64,000 nt of DNA, from positions 2,395,407-2,459,406 of the forward strand of contig CAJINV010000012.1 in assembly GCA_905178155.1 (NCBI GenBank). The letters run 5' to 3'. Below are positions 9,394 through 20,129 of this stretch, one piece after another. The position numbers and the translations under genes are program-made. The stretch comes from Amoebophrya sp. A120. Lineage: Eukaryota; Sar; Dinophyceae; Syndiniales; Amoebophryaceae. Position 1 is the stretch's first letter. The number at the start of each line of letters is the position of its first letter. The notes under the pieces are model-generated. The model worked only from the letters and a program-made list of their open reading frames with translations. It ran no database searches and was not told the DNA's origin.

Positions 9394-12300
9394 TTATGAT
9401 TTCAAATTCATATTCAGGAAGTCGGAGTGCAGCAACAGGTCCTCCGCATACGGCCGGAGCTTATGGTCTATGAATTGCAAAACAGTATCGCACTTGTATA
9501 AATGCATTTAGATTTATTACAAATTTCCTCTGCGTGAGAAATAAAATTTGTAACGCTGACTCAGACTCACCTTAAAAAAAAGATTTGCAATGCATGACTG
9601 CAATACGAATGCGACACTTTTGCGATGCATATGGTCCCTCTGGAGGCATTTTTGAAGAAACTCCACGGCAACCAGGCTCGCAGCTGTTGTATTAGCTGAA
9701 GACTTTTCTGCAGGAGGTGGAGTAGTTGTGTTGCTGAGCGCTTCGATTCCTGCAAAAGGCGGCATCTCTGCACTGGAAACGATGTACTGTTATGTACTGC
9801 AAAAGTATCGTACTAGTATAAATCGCATGACAAACTACTAGCTCAGCATGAGAACAAAAGGAATTTGTCATGCTGATTTACCTTAGGATGCAGATTTGTA
9901 ATGCATGAGCATGACTGCGATTACTACGAGTACGATGCTTTTGCACAGGATAACTGTAGAGCTTCCGCGATGCTCCATATGCGACGACTCTCAAGCGTTA
10001 CATTCTCAGCTGTTTATTTTACAAGATTTGTCATGCAGACTGAGCATCAACATCCACACGTCGAGCAAGCTACCTCGCATGACAAATTTTGGAAATAGGC
10101 TATAGCAGCACCGAAATCTGTGCGGTGGAATTTGTATATGCTATAGATCCGACCTCCCTTCTTTGACTTTCACTTTGATGCCATTCTTGCATTACAAATT
10201 CATGTAACAGTAGAGAATGTAGTAACACTTGAGAACTCCATACTCCAGCTGCTCGCTTTCGGGTGGAGGCTCCATGGGTTATCAAATGTAAAAGTGTCTG
10301 GGTCTGGAAGAATGCAAGATTTGTGATGCAGGTGTTCCATGACCCATGAGGTCTGGAATGCGAGACCCAGCATAACAGACTCCTTGAAGTCTCTATCAGG
10401 CCTTTCCTGCATGAGAAACTCCCTCTCAACTTGGTCAAAAACGGACAGCTTTTGGCACTCACGCAACACAGATTTTTGCATCATTTAGATTTAGGCTTAG
10501 CGTGACAAGTTCTATATCTTGTTCCAGACCCAGACATTTTTGCAGTTGATATGGGTGGGCAGCGATGAGCATCTCGATCATGGTGCAACCGACGGACCAA
10601 ATATCGCATATGGCGTTCTCAACTGTTACATTCTCAACTGTTACATGAATATGTGATGCAAGAATGGCAAAAATGAAAGGAGGGAGCTTGCGCGTCTCGC
10701 ATGACAAATTTGGCGCAGATTCTCAGCCTGTTTGGCTCTTCGGGAGTTTGTCATGCGGGGCAGCTTCATCATGATCATCATCATGTAGTGGACACCCGCA
10801 CCCAGCGCCACAGGTCAAGGATCCCCTCCCCGGGGGGGTGACGAGCTTGATCGTGTCAATTCTGATTGCAATTTTGCATGACAAATCATGTAAACAGTTG
10901 AGAATGTAACATTTGAGAACTCCATATCGCACCGCCGCCCGATAATTCCGGTAACGGTTTCCGGTGCCATCCAATACACGGAGTGTGGCACGGTAAAACT
11001 GACTACAACACTGATCGCTGTTACAGGATTTTGTCATGCAAATCCAGAAACTGTAGTTGCGAAAGCTGCGATAGGGGGCAACTAGAACTCCTTGCCTGAG
11101 CCTGTCTTAGTCTTCTTGCAAGCAATACTATCGATTTTCGCACAGGTCGTTTCAATGCTGTTGTCTGTTGAGAAAATTCTGCAAAATTAGCCTGTTTCAT
11201 CTTGATCTTACGGAATGCGATAATCATTCCTTCGTTCAACATGTTCTTATCACAGCGAACGATGTCAGTCACGCTTGTGAACGTCGCCATACGGAACCTG
11301 ATTTGCTTTTTTTCGAATCAACCAAACAAATACTACCACAACATCAGATTACGACGATATCCGATGAAACACGACCCCACCGGGAGCCTCTTTCGCACAC
11401 ACATCCACCTAAAATTTACTAGCTTTTCCTTTTACTTCGACTAAGCCCCGCGAGGAGAGGCTAAATCCGCACGAGGAGAAATAAACCTAAAACCGCAGCA
11501 ATTTTGAATTCTATGCCTTTTATCATTGTCGTCGAGAACGAGATTTGGCGAAACTATAAAATTTTATTTTTATTGAAGATAAAAAGTAAATGCATTCAGT
11601 CGCAGCATTTGCATTTGTTTAGCAGCCAAATCTTCTCGACAACGGTGCACTGGTCGCACGCCAATGGATGCGCATGGTTTCGATTTGGCCCCTCTCCCAA
11701 AATCCGCGAAATTTCAAAATTTTATTTTCATTGTGTTGCAATTCACTTTTCTAAACAATATTCGCGCTTGTCGCCCAACGCCCCTGATCCGCGAAATTTC
11801 AAAAATTTATTTTTATTGGTTGCTGAAATCCGCGAAATTTTAAAAATAAATTTTTATTGACTGCCAAAATCCGCATAATTTCAAAATTTAACTTTTATCG
11901 CTTTGACTTTGTAACAGAGAACAACACTAAGGCCACATGTGCGTGACGATCTTGATATGCTTGGTGTACATACTACTGGGGGGAGACCACGTAGTTGCAC
12001 CGCTAGTACACATCACAAAAATGAAGAACATAATCCGGCTGGTAATCAAAATCGTTGGGAAGGTGCGGAGGGGAGGCCGGTAAGGGCAGTGGGCTTTCAA
12101 AAGCTTTACTCATGGTGACGATAGGTCCATCTTCTTCTTCATGCACCAACAATTCTGATAATTACGTACCTTTGATCGACTTCATTTCGCCACTCAGGGT
12201 CGCGTGCAAGGAGGCCAGTTGACGGCATATCCTGAGTAAAAACGTCCCCACACTGTCATGCAGATTCGCAATGACAAAAACATTTGTAATGCGCATCGCC

Positions 12301-14447
12301 AGGAGATGCATTTTTAGTCGTGTTTTGGAATTTGTAATGCTGTAAACAGGTTAAGCAGATGGATTTCTGATGCAGCTGGCCTTGCGAACCTGCACTACAC
12401 TACGGACTGCAACTTGTGATGCGTGACCCCCAAAAGTTCTAGGTTTGTGTTGCAAAGTCCCCATCTTGACTCTGGTGTGGGGATGTTTTTACTCAGGATA
12501 CGGCAGGCTCCAAAGTCGGCCAGCTTGGCGTCCCCGCACTGGTCCACGAGGATGTTTGCGCACTTCTATGCAATACAAATTTCCCGTACATGTACAAGAT
12601 GCATCACAAATTTTCCCAATTTGGAGTGTGATGAAACTTGTCATGCTAAACTAGAATCAAAGCCAAGCTTTGCCATGCAGAGACCGCATTTGTACGTGTA
12701 CAGGAAATTTACTGTGGATAACTTCAAATCCCGGTGCACTATACCCTTCTTGTGCAGAAAGTCCAGGCCCTCTAGAATCTGGCGGACGTATTTTTGTGTG
12801 AGGTGGAGGCTGTAGGGCCCGAATTTTTTCAGGACGGTCGACATGGAGCCGCAAGGCATGTATGCACTGCAAAAGTATCGTATTCGTAAAAATGCAAGCC
12901 TTGCATTACAAGTTTTTTTCTTAACGTAAATCAGCATGGCAAATTTTATTTCTCATGCTGAGAAAATTTGCAATGCAATTTATACTAGTACGGTGCTTTT
13001 GCATTGCATAGCATGTACTCGAGAAAAATGTTCAAAAACTGGTCCGCCCCCTTCGTTCCGCGGTCCAGCAAACAGCCATTTCAAATGTAAAAATGTCTGG
13101 GTCTGGAAACTTGTGATGCTGGTTGAGAAAGACGAAGGCGCCTCAATTGACTGGCAAGCATGACAAGTTTTGGGGGTGCTACAACAGTGTTGGTGTTTCT
13201 GCATGACAAAGTGAGCTTCTGCATGACAGAAAAATGGAGCTTTTGGGTAATGTGCACGACAGACTTGCGAATCATGTCAGACAAGCATGACAAACTTCCA
13301 TTCTTTCAGACCCAGACATTTTTGCAATTCATAGGCCAATGTACCGCACCACGCGTGGGTAGTCTATCCTTTGTAAAACCGTCCCCAACCGCCAGAGTTA
13401 ACATGGGAATTCGGCTAGACACATCCTTCCACAGGCTTGAGCTGTTTCGCATGAAAAATTTGGACTCGTAGTGTAGTGCTGTCTGAGGTAGTGGAGCGGC
13501 ATAACAGATCTAGTAATATAATACCATGCTGATTGGAGCATGACAAATTCAACAACACTTAGTAGGAAATGCTTCTCATGGGGCTCCGCATGAGAAACAT
13601 TCTCAGCATGCAGATTTGCATTTTACAGCTATGGGGCTGGACGGACGTTTTTACATACGATATGGTCCAGCTTTTTCAGCAGTTCAATCTCCTCTTTCAG
13701 ATTTTTCAGCTCCTGCTCTATCTCTTTCGCGTCTTTTATGGGAGTGTCAGGATCGAAATCGTCAGAGTTGAAATAATTTGTGACGCATAAAACGGATACC
13801 AGTAGGCGCCTAGTTTTCAGGTGGCGCATGACAAATCTTGGTGGTGCCTAAGTCCAGTTTGTAATGCTCCTTGGGTAAGGACGACGCCTTTTGTCATGCT
13901 ACTGGAGCATCTCTATTTTTACCCCTCAACAGGCTTACAATCTGCCTCCCTTGCGTACTCTGCAAGACAGGCACTCTGTGGGTTGCATTTTATGCATCAC
14001 ACACTATTTCAACTTTGACGGTTTCAATCCTGACGCTTCCATAGCCTTCGCAGCTCCAATTCCGCCCCCGCCCGCGCCTTCGTCGTGTTGCAGCTGGTGC
14101 TCGTCCCCTGTCACGACGACAGAATTATGCTCGTCCTGTTGGTTCTTGATTCCCAGCAGCCCTCGAAGGGGTACTTTTTTCACCGCAAAAAAGTGCCCGG
14201 CACACATCACCTTGTACACTTCCCCCGAGGCTCCGCGCCCCAGGAGCTCGCCCTGTTTCCACGTCGACAGATTTACCCGACGGTAGTTCGAGAGGTCTTG
14301 TTCTTGTTGGGCCGACGTGGTGCCATTCGTCGGCGTTTCCACAGTGAAGATCGGATTATTTTCGGTGCTCTCAACACCCGGCACGACGACCCCAGATGTA
14401 GAAGTGCCGCCGACGGGAGAGGACGCTGCAGGAGGGTTCAGAGTCAT
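9394..14447 (-). CDS. STE11/MAPKKK-like protein kinase, split by 11 introners
   Basis: The ATG is at 14447 and TAA at 9394-9396. Exons are 14447-14044, 13731-13663, 13359-13334, 13073-13011, 12855-12721, 12561-12501, 12222 to about 12170, about 11001-10926, 10603-10552, 10274-10243, 9972-9953, 9785-9632 and 9463-9394; the spliced protein is about 400 residues. After an approximately 60-residue Ser/Thr-rich leader come the Gly loop LLGRGASGEVYKV, the Lys in FFAVKKVPL, an alphaC helix KEEIELLKKLDHP, RVVRYIG, the hinge LEYMPCGSMSTVL, catalytic loop HRDLKCANILVD, LADFGAC, YWMAPE, CDIWSVGCTMIEM and the C-lobe FLQKCLQRDHKLRPYAEDLL. All catalytic residues are present, so it is probably an active Ser/Thr kinase in a MAPK cascade. 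The 12.17-11.00-kb intron is not an introner; it may use GTACGT...TAG. Confidence 0.88.
9469..9631. mobile_element. Introner element, family F1
   Basis: Ends TATGAATTGCAAAAC and GCGATGCATA, direct repeat TGGTC. Removal joins QKCLQRD to HKLRPYAED in the kinase C-lobe. Confidence 0.88.
9791..9952 (-). mobile_element. Introner element, family F1
   Basis: Left TATGTACTGCAAAAG, right CTTTTGCACAGGATA, direct repeat ACTGT. Removal joins SIAEALQ to YIVSSAE. Confidence 0.9.
9978..10242. mobile_element. Introner element, family F12
   Basis: Left TATGCGACGACTCTCAAGC, right GAGAACTCCATA with GTTACATTCTCA-type inner repeats. Direct repeat CTCCA. Removal joins PKASSW to SIAEALQ, leaving a 20-nt exon at 9953-9972. 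Confidence 0.85.
10280..10551. mobile_element. Introner element, family F2
   Basis: Ends TATCAAATGTAAAAGTGTCT and ATTTTTGCAGTTGATA around GTCTGGGTCTGGAA. Direct repeat TGGGT. Removal joins LIAAHP to WSLHPKA. Confidence 0.9.
10609..10925. mobile_element. Introner element, family F12
   Basis: Left TATGGCGTTCTCAACTG, right CATTTGAGAACTCCATA. Direct repeat TCGCA. Removal joins IIGRRC to DIWSVGC, restoring kinase subdomain IX. Confidence 0.9.
11490..11900. repeat. Imperfect repeats of an ATCCGCGAAATTTCAAAA word
   Basis: Four or five copies of (A)ATCCGC(G/A)(A/T)AATTTCAAAATT followed by TTATTTTTATTG, in an AT-rich stretch inside the long MAPKKK intron. Spacing is irregular (about 50-80 bp). Confidence 0.6.
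12228..12500. mobile_element. Introner element, family F3
   Basis: Left TATCCTGAGTAAAAACGTCC, right GTTTTTACTCAGGATA, a near-perfect inverted repeat. Direct repeat CGGCA. Removal joins LADFGAC to RQLASLHAT. Confidence 0.92.
12567..12720. mobile_element. Introner element, family F14
   Basis: Left TATGCAATACAAATTTCCC, right GGAAATTTACTGTGGATA. Direct repeat ACTTC. Removal creates HRDLKCANILVD. Confidence 0.92.
12861..13010. mobile_element. Introner element, family F1
   Basis: Ends TATGCACTGCAAAAG and CTTTTGCATTGCATA. Direct repeat GCATG. Removal joins IFLEYM to PCGSMSTV. Confidence 0.9.
13079..13333. mobile_element. Introner element, family F2
   Basis: Ends TTTCAAATGTAAAAATGTC and ATTTTTGCAATTCATA. 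Flanks AGCCA and GGCCA (4 of 5). Removal joins VVRYIG to RLLDRGTKG. Confidence 0.82.
13365..13662. mobile_element. Introner element, family F8
   Basis: Left TATCCTTTGTAAAACCGTCC, right GGACGTTTTTACATACGATA. Flanks TAGTC and TGGTC. The ends resemble F3 and F8 is probably a diverged relative. Removal joins KKLDH to PRVVRYIG. Confidence 0.82.
13737..14043. mobile_element. Introner element, family F4
   Basis: Left TATGGGAGTGTCAGGATCG, right AATCCTGACGCTTCCATA. Flanks TCTTT and GCCTT. Removal joins the Gly-rich GGIGAAKA segment to the alphaC helix. Confidence 0.8.
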
Positions 14448-15417
14448 TTTGGAAAGGTAAAATATATCGGACGAAAAACTGAAAAACTTCGAGATAGACG
14501 TGGACCGATTTTGTTTACACGAGGCGCGTTGTATCAGGCAGCGATGAAAATAATTTTCCGATTTGTGTTCTCTCTCGATCGCAGCTCCCGTTGATCGGAT
14601 GAAAAGTGGCCCCACGCCCACATGCAAAAATGATCCCACTGAGCAATAAACTGTTTCAATATTGTGCTTGACCTTTCTTTCTTTCTTTCTGTTCGTGCCT
14701 GGGCTTGGCATCAAAGGTTCAAGGCCCTAAACAATCCTTGTGGTCCACACCAAATCACTTCCTTGTCTTGATCATCAAATAACTCCTTCCATAGCGATAG
14801 AACTAAATTGAAATAAAAATTGAGCCTAACTCTACAAAACAATTGACAAGCAACCTAACACTACCTTTTCCGATGTTTGACCTTGTTCTCCGTTCATTGA
14901 TCGTGAAAAATAGATCAAGATCGTGCACAGACCAAGACAAGCAGCAGGATGTAGTTTTATCAGTGTGCTGTTTCTCTCAACAAACTGTGTATTGCACAGG
15001 AGATCGCTCAGCACCATTACGCGCAAATAAAAAAAAAACCCGCGAAGCGTCAGAAACAAGAGAAAACTTCAAGTCACGCGAAACCGAAAGATGACTTTCT
15101 GCAAGTGCAACTGTCTCAAGAAAATAAAAGTGTCGTCCGCGTTAGTTCTTACACGTTGAGACTGAGACCGTTTCTTCTTGCGATATGCTGCATTCGAAAA
15201 TTAGCCTGAAGATCATACCGTCACTCCGTGGTTGATGTTTTGCTACTCATCATCAGATGATTCTTCGCTTGCTCCTTTCCCAACTTTCCCTGCTCCTGTG
15301 TGTTTATCTTGATCTTCTACTTCCAGCAAACCGTTCAGTTAAGTCAAAATTACTTTTCATCAATGTCGGGGTAACTAGGTATTCTACTTTATTTGAAACG
15401 GTGTATAATAGTTTTCG
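14448..15417. other. Intergenic, between MAPKKK start and methyltransferase stop
   Basis: Mixed-composition sequence with no ORF I can support on either strand and no element ends. It presumably holds the MAPKKK promoter and 5' UTR and the neighbour's 3' UTR. No TATA-like or splice-leader signal stood out. Confidence 0.5.
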
Positions 15418-18400
15418 TCACAAGTCCCCGGAAGAAATCGCAGAATCTTCGGGCTGCCTAAGCCACTCCTCTATCCTGAGGAAAAACATCCCCACCCTAG
15501 AGTCAAGATGGGGATCTCGCAACACAAATCCAGAAGTTTTGGTTGTAGCGAGTGACAAGTTGCCGTCCGTAGTGTAGTGCAGGTTAGCAAGGGCATCCAC
15601 ATTACAAACTCAGCTGCTTATCCTGTTTACAGCATTACAAATTTCAAAAGACGACTGCAAATGCCTTTCATCTTGGAGATGCGCATCACAAATTTTCTTG
15701 TCATTGCAAATCTGCATGACATCAACTATGGGGTGCGAGCGTTTTTACTCAGGATATCCTCCTCATCCTCCTCATCCACCACCAGCGGCCGCGCGCAGCC
15801 TTGGTTTTCCTTCAGCATAACTCCGGTGCAGAATATGCAATACAAATTTTCCGTACATGTTGTACAAAATGCATTTACAAGTCTCGCTAATTTGGAGCGT
15901 CCAACTTGTCGTGCTGAGTCAGTAGATTGGAGGCAAGTTTTGTCATGCAGAGCCAGCATCCGTACGTGTAGTCCAGAAAATTATTTACAGTGGATACAGA
16001 AGGAATCCATACCATCCGCGTCCGCGTACAGGTCCCTCACGAACTGTGTGAATTCCGGGGCCACCTCTTCGTGATCATAGTCGCTTGCAGTGATCCTTCG
16101 CTTTCTTGATCTACTTTCCGGGTGAACAAGATGATCTTCTGCTCCTTGTCGAGCCCCAGGTACTTGGTGGTCATGTTCTTTCTTTTCATGATCCATTTGA
16201 TGCCTCATCATCGTCTCCTCCACCGCCTTCTTTCGTGCCGCGTTCCTTCCTAGCCGTTGGTGCTCGTCCTCGATTACTATCCACAGTAAATTTCCCGTAC
16301 GCGTACAAATGCAGTCTCTGCATGACAAAGCTTGCGCTCAGTCCTGGTCTAGCATGACAAGTTGGACACTGCATCAAGTTAGCGAAATTTGTCATGCATT
16401 TTGTACATGTACGGGAAATTTACCTTGCATAATTACCTTGTGGATAGCCTGCACCTCCAACTCGAACAGATCGGAGGCCAACAGTTCGCGTTTTGCGTCG
16501 ATGGATATGACAGTGCGCAACTCCCCCTCCCCCTCATTTGTATGTTGGCATGAACAGCAATACAGAGACCAGCCCAAATGGAGCTTTTGCATGACAAGTA
16601 GTTGATGTGCCTAGCGTGGTACGGTTTATTGGGCTTCCGATATTTGTCATGCAAACCGTGCCACAACGCAACGACAGGATTAGGATTTCGGATTTTGCAT
16701 TACAAATGAGGGGGAGCAGGGGGAGTTGTGCACTGTCATAATGGAAGTTTGGAGTTCTCGACTTTCAGGCAGCAATAATGCTGGTGGCTCAACACCTCCT
16801 CCTTCGGGGTTGCTCGTCGAGGCAGTTGGTGCAGCAGCTTTTTGCTCTGCGTCTGCGACTGGCGGCATTTTTACAATTTCAGCCTCGTAGTAGTTGAAAA
16901 GTATGCATTGCAAAACTATCGTACTAGTATAAATCGCATTACAAATTTTTCCAGAAAGAAAAATGTAATTTGTAATGCTGATTTTGCTAAGAAACCAGGT
17001 TTGTCATGCATGATTGCAATCACTACGACTACGATACTTTTGCACAGCATAAAAAGCGAGTTCCGACAAATCACGCCCTCCGGCATCCACAGTAAATTTC
17101 CCGCACACGACGACGCACTAGACCACTGCATGACAAAGCTCGCCTTCAGTGTTAGTCAGCATGACAAGTTTGACACAAGAAGAAGAACTACTCGTTTAAG
17201 CTACTAGCAAAATTTGTCATGCATTTTGTACATGTACAGGAAATTTGTATTGCATATCCGGACCCTCAATCCTTCGACCGTCTTTCAAGCGAAACGATAT
17301 GGAAGCGTCAGGATTGAAATCGTCAAAGTTGAAATAATTTGTGATGCATAAAATGCAACCCACAGAGTGCCTGTCTTGCAGAGTAGGCAAGGGAGGCAGA
17401 TTGCAAGCCTGTTGAGGGGTAGAAATAGAGCTGCTAAAGTAGCATCTCAAAAGGCGTCTTCCTTGTTACCCAAACAGCATTACAAACTGGATTTAGGCAC
17501 CACCAAAACTTGTCATGCGCCACTTGAAAACTGGGCTCCAACTGGTATCCATTTTATGCATGACAAACTATTTCAACTCTGACGATTTCAAACCTGACAC
17601 ATCCATAAACGACTCTTCGCCGATATACTTCTCCCGCCGAAGGAACCCCTTCCGAATGAACAGCAGAACCGCAATCTGCACGCCCAGGGGCTCCGCCGAG
17701 AAATCGTCGAAAACGAGAAATTCCAGCTTCGGAATGGACAGCAGGAGCCCCTTCAATTCTCGACAAACGGATAGGAAATCGTGACTGGCGTCGAGGAACA
17801 CGGAGTAGATACGGGCTACGGAAGTAGTTGTAGATTTATTCATCGCGCCTGAGGAGCCCTGACCTTCTGTTGAAGCAGAAGCGGATGCTGGCGTTGGCGC
17901 CGTCGCTTCCTTCGCTATGAGATGTTGAACTTTCGTGGCTTGTTTTGCGGTTTGGTACAGCGTCGCCCAGTCAATGTTCGGCGAATCTACCTATGAACTG
18001 CAAAAGTATCGCTCTCGTATAAATTGCGTTACAAAAACAAATTCAAAAAAAAAAATGCATTACAAATTTTGGCAAGAGGGAGAGTGGAATTTCTAATGCT
18101 GTTTTTCCTTAGGAAAAACATTTGTCACGCACATTTGCAATTAGTACGAGTACGATACTTTTGCACAGGATACAACCTGTAGGAAGTGGATGTTTCTCCT
18201 ATCGGAATTGTAAATCTTGTTTAACCGCAGAAACACGGGATCCACATCCAGCGCAAACACGGTGGTGAAGTGCTGGGACAAAAACCGGGTCGTGTAGCCG
18301 ATGTAGGTCCCCAGCTCAAAGATGATGGTCTTCACCTTCGCTTCCACGTCCTTCTTTCCTATTGGCCTCGTTCGCTCTTCGTCACTCGCAGAAGTAGGAG

Positions 18401-19331
18401 AAGTTCCCCGCATCATATTCGCCTGCCCCCGTTTCACGTTTTGGAAAAACTGAACCAGATCCTGGCGGAACTTCGGACTCACTGTCCACTGGTCGTCATA
18501 CTTTTGTTGCGGGAGCAGTGCGGCTTCTGATGCAGAAGTTGTACTCGTCCCTGGCGGCTCATAATTTGCATCCTGCTTTTTTGCTTCCCCCTCCCCGCTG
18601 CCGCTGGTTGCAGGAGAAGAAGTACCGCTGGCATCATCGTGTTCTTCCCTCGCATTCAGGATCGCTTTCAACCGTTTGAGCCATCCTGGTGGGGGCATCC
18701 CTTTCGCGAACCACTCAGGATTATCAACTGCAAAAATGTCTGGGTCTGGAAGGATGCAAGGTTTGTCATGCATATTTTGCATGACCCATGATGTCTGTGA
18801 TGCATGCTCTAGCATCACATATTTTTAGAGGCCTTCCTGATGCCGATCCCGCATGACAAATGCCCTCCCCCCGTAGCACAAACTGGGCTCCTCTTGCTGG
18901 TCACGCAATAAAGATTTTTTTAGAATCCAAAGTTAGCATCACAAGTTCCAAACTTCCAGACCCAGACATATTTGCAATGCATAAGGATCATCTCCGTCCT
19001 CTGGAAGGGACTGCAACCACGCGAGGTCTTCTTGTTGCTGGTGGAGTAGTTTTAGCTCGTGCTGCGTCTCGACGTCGTGAAGGTCATTTGTATCAGTAGT
19101 GCTCGACCTGCTTTTATCGTCGGTCGCTACGTCGTCGTCCTTCTGCAGGGTGTACCCACTGACGAGACGGATCGGTGTTTGCTGGCTGAGTAGGAACAAT
19201 TGTGGTCCACCGGAGGAGGAGGAGGCAAGAAAACTCACCTCGTGCGGAAGTAGGGAGAATAAACTACCTCCCCATAGTTGTCCGCACAGCAGCAGACGAC
19301 AGAGAAAAAGAAAATAGCTTCTTGTGAGCAT
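15418..19331 (-). CDS. Secreted class I (Methyltransf_24-like) methyltransferase, split by 9 introners
   Basis: Exons are 19331-18984, 18716-18173, 17986-17608, 17292-17257, 17078-17052, 16896-16741, 16500-16432, 16272-15997, 15828-15757 and 15466-15418. They total exactly 652 codons, all obtained by removing element plus one direct repeat. The N-terminus MLTRSYFLFLCRLLLCGQLW is a signal peptide or anchor. Residues around 246-262 form a SAM-binding loop (ELGTYIGYTTRFL), followed by FALDVDPVFLRLN and NIHFLQVD. Then come LDASHDFLSVCRELKGLL and FLVFDDFSAEPLGVQIAVL, the Asp-His and HD/DD-type motifs of Methyltransf_24-like enzymes. The C-terminal third is charged (VDEEDEEWLRQPED). Substrate is unknown; secretory-pathway location is inferred. 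Confidence 0.85.
15472..15756. mobile_element. Introner element, family F3
   Basis: Left TATCCTGAGGAAAAACATCC, right GTTTTTACTCAGGATA. Direct repeat TCCTC. Removal joins VVDEEDEE to WLRQPED. Confidence 0.92.
15834..15996. mobile_element. Introner element, family F14
   Basis: Left TATGCAATACAAATTTTCC, right AATTATTTACAGTGGATA. Direct repeat CAGAA. Removal joins DGMDSF to CTGVMLKE. Confidence 0.92.
16278..16431. mobile_element. Introner element, family F14 (opposite orientation)
   Basis: Left TATCCACAGTAAATTTCCC, right GGGAAATTTACCTTGCATA: inverted relative to the copy at 15834. Direct repeat ATTAC. Removal joins QAIHKV to IEDEHQR. Confidence 0.92.
16506..16740. mobile_element. Introner element, family F13
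   Basis: Left TATGACAGTGCGCAACTCCC, right GGGAGTTGTGCACTGTCATA. Direct repeat ATGGA. Removal joins RELQTS to IDAKREL. Confidence 0.92.
16902..17051 (-). mobile_element. Introner element, family F1
   Basis: Left TATGCATTGCAAAACTATC, right ACTTTTGCACAGCATA. Direct repeat AAAAG. Removal joins VICRNSLF to NYYEAEIV. Confidence 0.92.
17084..17256. mobile_element. Introner element, family F14
   Basis: Left CATCCACAGTAAATTTCCC, right GGAAATTTGTATTGCATA. Direct repeat TCCGG. Removal joins RRIEGP to EGVICRN and leaves a 27-nt exon at 17052-17078. Confidence 0.9.
17298..17607. mobile_element. Introner element, family F4
   Basis: Left TATGGAAGCGTCAGGATTG, right AACCTGACACATCCATA. Direct repeat AACGA. 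Removal joins YIGEESF to RLKDGRR. Confidence 0.92.
17992..18172 (-). mobile_element. Introner element, family F1
   Basis: Left TATGAACTGCAAAAG, right CTTTTGCACAGGATA. Flanks CTACC and CAACC. Removal joins NIHFLQV to DSPNIDW inside the methyltransferase fold. Confidence 0.9.
18722..18983. mobile_element. Introner element, family F2
   Basis: Left TATCAACTGCAAAAATGTC, right ACATATTTGCAATGCATA. Direct repeat AGGAT. Removal joins PEDGDDP to EWFAKGM. Confidence 0.92.
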
Positions 19332-20129
19332 TTTTGTAAAGTGCTGGGCTTCTCCTGAGGATGAAATCGTCTAACTGATCGTGCACCAGCTCGAGTTCAA
19401 TCGTCGGACGCCAAGCAGCTGGAGCTGCTGGTGCAAGAAAAATTTTAATTACTTAACCAACGTTCAGGCAGTACCACGTAAACGTAGTACAACCACGACA
19501 TCAGTGGTGCTGATTACTAGATGCAGGTCGTGTTGTACTACATGCAGGTTGTATGGTCTTCGTGATTTATTGAAAAATATCGTCTATGAACTGTTGCGTC
19601 CACGGTTCTTGCAACTTCTGTACTACCGGGTTAGAGAAAGATGTTAGTAGTGGTGCAAGAACTTCTGATATTCGTGGTTGCAAGAACTTGAACTAACCAA
19701 CTGTCAGTTGGTTAGTTCAACGAGAGTCTCTTGCTCAAAGTCGTGGTCTTGAGATCTTGTTCAACATAGTTCTTTACTGAGATCTACTTCCGACAAATCC
19801 ATCATCCAAAGCTCGCTCAAGAAACAAGTAAATCCGTAAAAACTGCTGCTGCACCAAAGTCTCTGGCACAAGTAGAACACAGAACACTACTAGAAGCCCG
19901 CGGGCGACGTGCAGCTGGCTTTAGTAATGCCGTGCATCACTGTCATCCTTCTCCGAAGATCAGTATCTTAATCTTTTTAAAGTTCGACTTCAATAATTTG
20001 CAGCCACACAGGTCAAGAAAGAAAACAAATTGCGTGAAGACTTAGAAGATGTTCATCTCTATTCCTGCCAGCAGGAAGCCGCTGAGGATTTACTTTCATC
20101 GAGTTGGACTAAAGTTGTAAGTAGTCCAA
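19332..20129. other. Intergenic region with a strong hairpin
   Basis: Between the methyltransferase start and the next stop. No supported ORF. It contains the perfect inverted repeat listed at 19688-19720. Confidence 0.5.
19688..19720. repeat. Perfect 16-bp inverted repeat with 1-nt loop
   Basis: TTGAACTAACCAACTG, then T, then its exact reverse complement. It would form a 16-bp stem in DNA or RNA. It lies about 410 bp after the stop of the 20130 gene on the minus strand and 360 bp before the methyltransferase ATG. Confidence 0.9.

Noticed and set aside
11021-11422. Small ORFs on both strands inside the long MAPKKK intron
   Set aside because: No motifs, overlapping opposite strands, and no introner or splice signal supports them.
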